DNA of 64,000 nt from Streptomyces sp. MZ04 (lineage in GTDB: Bacteria; Actinomycetota; Actinomycetes; Streptomycetales; Streptomycetaceae). The DNA lies in contig NZ_SRIC01000004.1 in assembly GCF_004684775.1 (NCBI RefSeq), positions 1-64,000 on the forward strand. Reading direction: 5' to 3'. Positions 58,364-64,000 of the stretch are shown here, piece after piece (the stretch's first letter is position 1; each line of letters begins with the position of its first letter). The translations under genes were made by a program, and so were the position numbers. The notes beneath the pieces were generated by a model that searched no databases, was not told the DNA's origin, and was given only the letters and a program-made list of their open reading frames with translations.

Positions 58364-59020
58364 ATGCCGCCGATCATCCTCATGAACGATCCGAGAGTCG
58401 TCGACATCCCCGTCAGAGAATGCGGCGAGTCCCTCGTCGATCTGCGTCAACTGCCCTTCGTGGACGTTGACGACCGCCTGGCCGACCCGGCAGGCGCTTA
58501 TGCCCAGCTGCGCGAGGGAGTCGCCTGGCGACTCGCTCGCGCAGCCCGGCTGCTGCCGGAGGGCCTGCGCCTCCTGGTCACCGAGGGCTATCGCCCGCTC
58601 GCGCTGCAGATCGAGTACTTCGAGGAGTACGCCGCCGAGCTGAGGAAGGCCCACCCCGACTGGTCGGAGACCCATCTGCGCCGCCAGACGAGCCGCTCCC
58701 TCTCGCCTCCCGAGGTGGGCCCGCACGTCGCGGGCGCCGCGGTCGACCTCACCCTGTGCACGGCCGCCGGCGCCGAACTGGACCTCGGCACCCCGGTGAA
58801 CGCCAGCCCCGAGGAGAGCGACGGCTGCTGCTACATGGACACCGACGGCATCTCCGCCACCGCCCGCCGCAACCGCCGCACCCTCACCGCGGCCCTGGCC
58901 ACGGCGGGCCTGGTCAACTACCCCACGGAGTGGTGGCACTGGTCCTACGGCGACCGCTACTGGGCGCTGGAGACCCATGCCGCCGAGGCCCAGTACGGCC
59001 CGCTGACGTTCGACGGCTAG
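58364..59020 (+). CDS. VanX-like D-alanyl-D-alanine dipeptidase (M15D)
   Basis: Zinc peptidase of 218 aa without signal peptide. The zinc/catalytic motifs are VTEGYRPL, HVAGAAVDLTL (HxxxxxxD) and TEWWHWSYGDRYW (ExxH), as in VanX/DdpX. It hydrolyses D-Ala-D-Ala or similar dipeptides from peptidoglycan recycling. No VanH, VanA or VanRS genes are adjacent, so a resistance cluster is not indicated. The ATG at 58364 follows AAGGG; an internal ATG at 58382 is possible. Confidence 0.85.
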   Translation: MPPIILMNDPRVVDIPVRECGESLVDLRQLPFVDVDDRLADPAGAYAQLREGVAWRLARAARLLPEGLRLLVTEGYRPLALQIEYFEEYAAELRKAHPDWSETHLRRQTSRSLSPPEVGPHVAGAAVDLTLCTAAGAELDLGTPVNASPEESDGCCYMDTDGISATARRNRRTLTAALATAGLVNYPTEWWHWSYGDRYWALETHAAEAQYGPLTFDG

Positions 59021-59072
59021 CGGATCGGCCGGTCATCGCGGGGCCTTGGATCAGTCCTCGCGGGGCTTGCGA

Positions 59073-59957
59073 TCAGTTCTCGCGAGGCTTGCGGAACTCT
59101 TCGATCAGGACCGAGTACTCCTCCCCACCGTGTCCGGCGGCGATCGAGCGGTCGGCCATCGCCTTGATCAGCTTCGGCAGTTCGGCGTTGACGCCCAGGG
59201 CCTCGCTCTCCTTGATCAGGTGCTCCATCGACCGTGCGTGGGTCTCCAGGGACGCGACCTCGGCCTGGAAGGAGCCGCTGTCGATCTCCTCGGCATGGCC
59301 AGGCAGCCATTCGGCCACACCGGCGGCGATCTGCCGTGCGAACGGCGCGTACGTCGCGGCGTCGACGCCGGCGGTCTTGAGCATGGCGGTGCCCTGGAGC
59401 CAGGCGTTCAGGATGCTCCACATCATGGCCAGGCCGGCCACGTCGTACAGGGAGGCCAGGCCGTGGTCCGCACCGAGGTAGGTGACGGTGCCGAGCGCGT
59501 CGAGCGTCGGCTTGTGTGCCTCGAAGTCCGGCTGCGGACCGCTGTGCAGAATCACGGCGTCGGCGGTTCCGACCCCCGTGGGGACGGCCATGATGGCGCC
59601 GTCCAGATAGCGCGCGCCGCGCTGCTCGGCCCAGCGCGCGGCTGCCCGGGCCTGCGCCGAGTCGCCCGAGGTCAGGTTGATCAACATCGTGCCGTCCAGC
59701 TCGACTTCGCCGGAGCCGAGCAGCTCGTACATCGCCTGGTAGTCGGTGACGCAGACGATCGTCAGCGGACCCGCCGTGAGCGCGTCGCCGACGGTCGGCG
59801 CCAACAGTGCGCCATCGGCGACCAGCTGGCCGGCCTTGGAGGTCGTACGGTTCCACACGGTCGTGGGATGCCCGGCTTTGAGGAACGCGCCGGCGAGCGC
59901 CTGGCCCATCAGCCCGAGTCCGATCACTGTCACAGGTGCAGGGGTTTCGTTGGTCAT
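59073..59957 (-). CDS. Imine-reductase-like NAD(P)-dependent oxidoreductase
   Basis: Protein of 294 aa in the beta-hydroxyacid dehydrogenase superfamily. The Rossmann motif GLGLMG (13-18) and WNRTTSKA (NADPH-preferring Arg) open the protein; INLTSGDSAQARAAARWAE follows. Where true hydroxyacid dehydrogenases have the catalytic Lys, this has SLYDVAGLAMMW with Asp, the pattern of imine reductases. It may reduce cyclic imines or another C=N/C=O substrate. It diverges from a MerR gene with a dyad between. ATG 59957; ATG 59978 is an alternative. Confidence 0.75.
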   Translation of the reverse strand: MTNETPAPVTVIGLGLMGQALAGAFLKAGHPTTVWNRTTSKAGQLVADGALLAPTVGDALTAGPLTIVCVTDYQAMYELLGSGEVELDGTMLINLTSGDSAQARAAARWAEQRGARYLDGAIMAVPTGVGTADAVILHSGPQPDFEAHKPTLDALGTVTYLGADHGLASLYDVAGLAMMWSILNAWLQGTAMLKTAGVDAATYAPFARQIAAGVAEWLPGHAEEIDSGSFQAEVASLETHARSMEHLIKESEALGVNAELPKLIKAMADRSIAAGHGGEEYSVLIEEFRKPREN

Positions 59958-59973
59958 GGCAACATCGTCAACG

Positions 59974-59995
59974 TTCATACCGGTGTGAAGGTCAA
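59974..59995. promoter_or_regulatory. MerR-type operator/promoter
   Basis: TTCATACC-GGTGTGAA (59974-59989) is a 16-bp dyad with one mismatched pair, adjacent on the minus strand to a TTGACC -35 box (59995-59990). A dyad just after the -35 box is the usual layout of MerR-controlled promoters. Confidence 0.6.
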
Positions 59996-60006
59996 GCGAG
60001 GTTTTG

Positions 60007-60420
60007 ATGCGGATCGGGGAACTGGGGCGCCGCACGGGCGTCAACACCCATCAGTTGCGCTACTACGAGGCCCAGGGCCTGCTGGAAGCCGATCGCCGAG
60101 CGAACGGCTACCGCGAGTACGACGAGAACGCCGTGCTGCGGGTGAAGCAGATCCGGCATCTGCTGGGCGCCGGATTGTCCTCCGAGGACATCGCCTACCT
60201 GCTGCCCTGTGCCGTCGGAGAGGCCCCGGAGCTGCCCGGGTGTCACGAGCTGGTGGCCGCGATGCGGTCGCGGCTGCGGCGCCTTGACGAGCAGATGGAG
60301 ACGATCGCCCGGTCCCGCGCCGCTCTGGCCGACTACATCGACGCGGCCGAGCAGACGGGCGGCGAGAGCTATCCGCCCTTCGACGGTGCCGACCAGGAGC
60401 CCGCCGGGGTACCGGCATAG
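60007..60420 (+). CDS. MerR family regulator
   Basis: Regulator of 137 aa. The MerR HTH with wing is MRIGELGRRTGVNTHQLRYYEAQGLL and NGYREYDENAVLRVKQIRHLLGAGLSSEDIAYLLPC; a coiled-coil dimerisation helix follows. One Cys pair (CAVGEAPELPGC) in the effector region could bind metal or a thiol-reactive ligand, but the small-molecule family (SoxR/TipA-like) is equally likely. ATG at 60007 behind GAGG. Divergent from the imine-reductase-like gene, its likely target. Confidence 0.85.
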   Translation: MRIGELGRRTGVNTHQLRYYEAQGLLEADRRANGYREYDENAVLRVKQIRHLLGAGLSSEDIAYLLPCAVGEAPELPGCHELVAAMRSRLRRLDEQMETIARSRAALADYIDAAEQTGGESYPPFDGADQEPAGVPA

Positions 60421-60429
60421 GGTGACCCG

Positions 60430-60942
60430 ATGGGCCTTTTCGACAAGCTGACCGGCACCAGGCGTCCCGCCGAAGGTGTCGCACCCCGTTCGGCTGGGGA
60501 CGTCCGGGCGGCGCTCCTCGCGCTCAACGGCCAGGACGTGCCGTACGTCGTGCGCGCCGCGACCTCGGGCGAGGGCGCCGACCTGGTGGCCGAGTGGCGG
60601 ATCCTGGAGCCCGCCTGGCGCACCTTCTTCGTCCGGACCCAGCTGGACAGGACCGTCAAGACGCGGATGCGCCTTGACGCCAAGGGGCATGAGGTGCGCG
60701 CACTCGACGAGCAGTGGGAAGTCACCTGGTCCGGGGACACCCCCCGCCTCGCGCTGTCGCGCGAGTACTCCCGCGGGCAGGTGACGATGGTCTCCCGGCA
60801 GTGGACGGTCGAACGGGGCGCCGACGGCCGCCTGCAGAAGACGGAGGTGTTCCGCTTCGACCCCGCGGAGATGAAGGATCCCCTGCGGGGCGCGGTCCTG
60901 GGCGCGGGATGGACCTGGCGCGGAGCGGTGTTCAAGCTCTGA
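60430..60942 (+). CDS. Conserved hypothetical protein
   Basis: Protein of 170 aa starting MGLFDKLTGTRRP, 9 nt after the MerR gene and so probably co-transcribed. It is beta-rich with WEVTWSGDTPRLALSREYSRGQ and ends KDPLRGAVLGAGWTWRGAVFKL. No transmembrane segment or signal. I do not recognise a characterised family; it looks like a Streptomyces-specific conserved protein. Confidence 0.7.
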   Translation: MGLFDKLTGTRRPAEGVAPRSAGDVRAALLALNGQDVPYVVRAATSGEGADLVAEWRILEPAWRTFFVRTQLDRTVKTRMRLDAKGHEVRALDEQWEVTWSGDTPRLALSREYSRGQVTMVSRQWTVERGADGRLQKTEVFRFDPAEMKDPLRGAVLGAGWTWRGAVFKL

Positions 60943-60953
60943 CGGGGCAGGCT

Positions 60954-61715
60954 CTACGGAACCGGCGCCCGGTCCAGATACGGGCTCGGCGGTTCGGGGA
61001 TCCGCTCGAGTGAGTCGACGTCCAGGGCGAGGGCGGCCGACGAGGTGCCCAGGGTGCCCTTCGGGTGCCAGGTGCCGGTGAGCTTCACCCAGGTGTCGGC
61101 GGGTGGGGCCTTGGCACCGTGCACGGTGACGGTCAGGGACTGGGAGTCCGCGGCGCAGCAGGCCACCAGGAGGCGGGTCAGCTGCCAAGTGCCGCCTTTG
61201 CCGGGGGAGACGAACCCCGACATCAGGACCGTACGTCCCTTCAGGCTCTCCTTGTCGTCCTGTTGGGCCCGGCCGATGAACTCGGTCAGGGAGAGCGGGG
61301 CGGGTCCGTGCGCGGGCAGCGGTTCGAAACGGTCGTAGTCCGCGACGACCTTCGGGCTGTCACGGGCGGCCGTGTAGGAACCGAGGGCCGGCGGCGCGAA
61401 GAACAGCAGCGCGAGTGCGGGCGGCAGCAACAGCCAGGCGACACGGGGTCCGTGGGAGTGGTCGTGGCCATCGTTCGGCGGATCGGAGGCGGGGTCGGGT
61501 TCCGGATCGCTCTGGGTGCGTTGTCGCCGGGCAAAGGGCAGTCCGTCGCGTACGACACCCAACAGTCCCGCGCCGACCAGGACAAGGCCTGCGATGACGA
61601 GGAAAGGCAGCAGGCCCTCCTTCACGTACCGCAGCGCGAGGTCGTCGAACAGGGCGGCCCGCAGCACGGCGACACCGGTCAGCAGGAGCAGCACCGCCTG
61701 GAGATTCCGTTTCAC
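60954..61715 (-). CDS. TIGR03943 family membrane protein
   Basis: Protein of 253 aa with two N-terminal membrane helices (AVLLLLTGVAVLRAAL and LLPFLVIAGLVLVGAGLLGVV), a His-rich cytoplasmic or loop segment GHDHSHG, a third hydrophobic stretch, then a soluble C-terminal domain with GFVSPGKGGTWQLTRLLVACCAAD. This is the TIGR03943 partner of UPF0718 permeases. Its GTG at 61715 overlaps the permease stop (GTGA). The His motif and Cys pair hint at metal binding; the function is unproven. Confidence 0.83.
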   Translation of the reverse strand: MKRNLQAVLLLLTGVAVLRAALFDDLALRYVKEGLLPFLVIAGLVLVGAGLLGVVRDGLPFARRQRTQSDPEPDPASDPPNDGHDHSHGPRVAWLLLPPALALLFFAPPALGSYTAARDSPKVVADYDRFEPLPAHGPAPLSLTEFIGRAQQDDKESLKGRTVLMSGFVSPGKGGTWQLTRLLVACCAADSQSLTVTVHGAKAPPADTWVKLTGTWHPKGTLGTSSAALALDVDSLERIPEPPSPYLDRAPVP

Positions 61716-62746
61716 AGCAGCCACCATCCGGTCAGGGCGGTGCAGGCCACGGCCGTCAGCGCCGTCACCGTCGAGAACCGCAGGGCGAAGGCGCGGCCGA
61801 AGGTGCCCGCCTGTAGGGCGATCAGCTTGAGGTCCACCATGGGGCCGACGACCATGAACGCGAGGCGGGCCGTGGGGGAGAAGCCCGTCAGTGAGGCGGC
61901 CACGAACGCGTCGGCCTCGGAGCAGACGGCGAGGACGATCGCGAGCGCCGCGAGGAAGAGCACCGAGAGCCACGGCGATCCGGCGAAGGTGTCGAGGACC
62001 GAGCGCGGCACGGTGACGTTGAAGGTCGCGGCGGCCATGGCGCCGAGTACGAGGAACCCGCCGGCGTGCAGGAAGTCGTGCTGGAAGCCGAGCCGGAACT
62101 CCTCCCATCGGCTGTGTCCGTGCTGGTGACCGGTGTGCCGGGACGGCATCCGCAGCCACTCGGAACGCCCGAGCTTCAGCCAGAGCCAGCCCATGGCGGC
62201 GGAGGTGGCGAGGGAGGCGATCAGGCGGGCGGCGACCATCTCCGGGTTGCCGGGGAAGGCGACCGCGGTGGAGGCGAGGACGATCGGGTTGACGGCGGGC
62301 GCGGAGAGCAGGAACGCGAACGCGGCGGCCGGTGTGACCCCGCGCCGGATCAGGCTTCCCGCGACCGGCACCGACGCGCACTCGCAGCCCGGAAGGACCA
62401 CCCCGGCCGCGCTCGCCACGGGCACCGCGAGCGCCGGGTTGCGGGGCAGCATCTTGCTGAACACATGCGCGGGGACGAAGGCGTTGACGGCCCCGGAGAT
62501 CAGCGTGCCGAGCACCAGGAAGGGCAGGGCCTGCACCGTGATCGCCAGGCAGACGGTCTGCCAGGCGCGGAATCCCGGATGCGTCAGCCACTGTGCGCCG
62601 CCCATGGCCCAGCCGAGTGCCAGGAGCAGAGCCACGGAGAGGACGCCGGTGGTGATGAGGCCGGGGACGGGGCTGCCGTTCGGCGGCCGGGTCGGCGCGG
62701 GGCCGGGACCGGCCGGCGGTCTTTCGATCAGCTCCGGATTGCGCAC
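61712..62746 (-). CDS. UPF0718 (DUF318) permease
   Basis: Membrane protein of 344 aa with about eight hydrophobic segments. The conserved GVVLPGCECASVPVAGSLIRRG (CxC motif) and LLSAPAVNPIVL, with CSEADAFVAASL and VVGPMVDLKL in the second half, mark the permease family that includes ArsP. A His-rich loop (HTGHQHGHSRWEE) lies centrally. Substrate may be an organoarsenical, metal or unknown anion. The GTG at 62746 follows GGAGAAA; the frame to 62833 adds a non-homologous tail. Confidence 0.83.
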   Translation of the reverse strand: MRNPELIERPPAGPGPAPTRPPNGSPVPGLITTGVLSVALLLALGWAMGGAQWLTHPGFRAWQTVCLAITVQALPFLVLGTLISGAVNAFVPAHVFSKMLPRNPALAVPVASAAGVVLPGCECASVPVAGSLIRRGVTPAAAFAFLLSAPAVNPIVLASTAVAFPGNPEMVAARLIASLATSAAMGWLWLKLGRSEWLRMPSRHTGHQHGHSRWEEFRLGFQHDFLHAGGFLVLGAMAAATFNVTVPRSVLDTFAGSPWLSVLFLAALAIVLAVCSEADAFVAASLTGFSPTARLAFMVVGPMVDLKLIALQAGTFGRAFALRFSTVTALTAVACTALTGWWLL

Positions 62747-62869
62747 ATTTTCTCCGATATTTGGGCCGGAGGCGTCACGATAGCGAGCCGGTCGGGCCCC
62801 GTCCGGGATTTCGGCGGGCCGTGGGCGATCCACGGCGCCGACGGCAGTCCTCTCCGGAGTGCGGCGCGG

Positions 62870-63706
62870 TCAGACGAAGCGGCGTACGAACGTCAGTGCC
62901 GTGTCGGCGACCTCCTCCCAGCGGCTGTCGATGATCAGAGCGTGGTCGCGGTCGGGCAGCTCGGTGATCTCCGTGACGCCGGAGTTCTGCTGCTGCTTCT
63001 TGTACGCGCCGTTGGCGAGCGCCCAGGGCACCGCGTGGTCCTTCTCGCCGGAGATGATCAGGAGCGGGCCGCGCCGGGGATTGCGGCAGTCGACCTTCAC
63101 CTCGGTCCGCGGATTGAGGTTCGCGGCCGCCGCCTGGAAGGGCGGCGCGCACGGGGCGGGGACGGCGAACTTCTCGTACAGCTCCCTGGCCTCCCGCTCG
63201 CTGACCGCGTTGGCGTAGGCGTAGCGGAACTGCTCGAAGGTCAGTGGCAGCGCGCGCTTCCGGTTGGCCGGGTTGGCGATCATGGGGCGCAGGGAGCGCA
63301 GCGTCGACAGTGGCAGCGCCATGATGCCGCGGAACGGCGCCGGATCGATCGCCACCGACGCGGCACTCAGGCCGCGCCCCGCGAGGATCTGTGTGAGCAG
63401 CCCGCCGACCGAGTGTCCGACGACGGCGGGTTTGCGCTCCAGGCGGTCGATGAGCCCGGCCAGATGGTCGGCGATGCGTCCTACGGTCTTTCCCGCGAAG
63501 GCCTCGGGGCGCTCCCTTGCCTCGGCCACCGTGTCCGGGTCGTCGGGCCAGGACAGGGCGACGGGCGCGTACCCGGCCGCCTCGAAGTGCGCGGTCCACG
63601 GGTCCCAGCTGCTGGGCAGCATCCACAAGCCGTGCACGAACACGACCGGCACGCGGTCGGTGGCTGCGTTGGCCCGGTCGATCTGCTGTGCGTCGTTGGG
63701 GGGCAT
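62870..63706 (-). CDS. Alpha/beta hydrolase
   Basis: Cytosolic 278-aa serine hydrolase: VVFVHGLWMLPSSWDPW (oxyanion region), nucleophile Ser in VVGHSVGGLL, Asp in IISGEKDHAVP and His in ELPDRDHALI. The family includes haloperoxidase-like and carboxylesterase proteins; the substrate is unknown. ATG at 63706. It lies upstream of the permease pair on the same strand, but a 123-nt spacer separates them. Confidence 0.83.
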   Translation of the reverse strand: MPPNDAQQIDRANAATDRVPVVFVHGLWMLPSSWDPWTAHFEAAGYAPVALSWPDDPDTVAEARERPEAFAGKTVGRIADHLAGLIDRLERKPAVVGHSVGGLLTQILAGRGLSAASVAIDPAPFRGIMALPLSTLRSLRPMIANPANRKRALPLTFEQFRYAYANAVSEREARELYEKFAVPAPCAPPFQAAAANLNPRTEVKVDCRNPRRGPLLIISGEKDHAVPWALANGAYKKQQQNSGVTEITELPDRDHALIIDSRWEEVADTALTFVRRFV

Positions 63707-63831
63707 AGCCCGAAGTTACGGTCGCAAGTCCCCCGGCGATATAGGGCAGTTGACGGGTTGGCCGGTGTTGCATGGTGCTTGTCCGGTCTACGCGGAAACC
63801 GACGCCCGCGTGGACGCGCCCCACGGCCCGG

Positions 63832-64000
63832 TCAGCGTTCGGCGCCCGCAAGGACGCGGTCCACCTGCCGCGGCGACAGGGCGTGTTCGACCGCGAGGAT
63901 GCCCGCGCCCACCGCCGCCGCGTTCTCCCCCGTGCGGCTCGGCTCGATGCGCAGCACATGGGTGGCCAGCGGGTGCGAGCGCCGGTACACCGCTTCCCGT
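63832..64000 (-). CDS. 3' end of an unidentified gene, cut by window edge
   Basis: The last 56 codons of a minus-strand gene are present, ending LSPRQVDRVLAGAER. The segment ENAAAVGAGILAVEHALSP resembles the C-terminal helix of sugar-responsive regulators (ROK or LacI type), but the fragment is too short to decide. Third-position GC supports real coding sequence. Confidence 0.5.
   Translation of the reverse strand, partial: REAVYRRSHPLATHVLRIEPSRTGENAAAVGAGILAVEHALSPRQVDRVLAGAER

Noticed and set aside
58364-59020. Vancomycin-resistance cluster
   Set aside because: A VanX-like dipeptidase is present, but no VanH, VanA, VanR or VanS gene lies nearby; a peptidoglycan-recycling role is more likely.
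62747-62869. Zur box upstream of the UPF0718 permease
   Set aside because: I looked for a TGAAAA-like dyad because of the His-rich loops, but none is present in the spacer.

Overview
The window is chromosomal DNA of a Streptomyces-type actinomycete. It is very GC-rich with G/C-ending codons, uses many GTG starts and GTGA/ATGA gene overlaps, and carries characteristic families: an AfsR-type regulator, many TetR/MarR regulators, and an actinomycete sulfur-operon leader peptide. No rRNA, tRNA, CRISPR array, complete insertion sequence or phage module was seen. Most of it reads as chromosome-arm metabolic, transport and regulatory genes in short operons, with several decayed or rearranged loci.

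Layout. 0-2.5 kb: a sulfonate/taurine-type ABC importer (ATPase and permease, minus strand) preceded by a 27-residue leader peptide that the ORF caller would miss, then a YjbQ protein. 2.5-6 kb: a divergent MFS exporter/ArsR-type regulator pair and a two-domain VOC protein. 6.1-6.3 kb: a frameshifted phosphoketolase C-terminal remnant. 6.6-14.2 kb: a secreted metal-dependent hydrolase with an F5/8C domain, a TetR regulator, a polytopic mannosyltransferase-like protein, a MarR/Old-Yellow-Enzyme divergent pair and an NCS2 purine permease. 14.5-17.1 kb: an HTH regulator facing a coupled gene pair (alpha/beta hydrolase plus a protein that looks like a caspase-start/Z1-end chimera). 17.2-22.4 kb: MFS, CapA-like protein, PP2C phosphatase, a phosphoribosyltransferase-hydrolase fusion and a Fur-family regulator. 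22.4-27.8 kb: katG, a thioesterase, then a histidine-kinase start joined to an ABC-2 permease end by an apparent deletion, leaving an orphan response regulator. 27.8-32.2 kb: esterase, cupin dioxygenase/MarR pair, and a cyanate detoxification locus (LysR, carbonic anhydrase, cyanase).

32.2-38.4 kb is an acyl-CoA catabolic locus (epoxide hydrolase-TetR diverging from enoyl-CoA hydratase, then SDR-HAD-acyl-CoA dehydrogenase-SDR). Two nearly identical 25-bp operators sit inside the promoters of its transcription units, which suggests one TetR regulon. 38.5-41.3 kb: a ferredoxin-NADP reductase behind a probable iron box, then a broken lipoprotein-like gene and a methyltransferase. 42.2-48.7 kb is the most interesting locus: six genes with no gaps or 4-nt overlaps encoding a FecCD/ATPase/lipoprotein metal-chelate importer, a cysteine-synthase-like PLP enzyme, an ATP-grasp ligase and an MFS exporter. 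I read it as a small NRPS-independent metallophore (or amino-acid-derived peptide) make-export-import system.

48.7-64 kb: a DUF1348 gene and its TetR regulator with three palindromic operators and a 9-bp tandem repeat between them; an AurF-like diiron oxygenase followed by its likely ferredoxin/FAD reductase; a DUF4287 protein; a DHA2 exporter; a large AfsR-type regulator followed by stop-codon-bearing tandem repeats; a VanX-like dipeptidase; an imine-reductase-like dehydrogenase diverging from a MerR regulator; a UPF0718 permease/TIGR03943 pair; an alpha/beta hydrolase; and the 3' end of an unidentified gene cut by the window edge.
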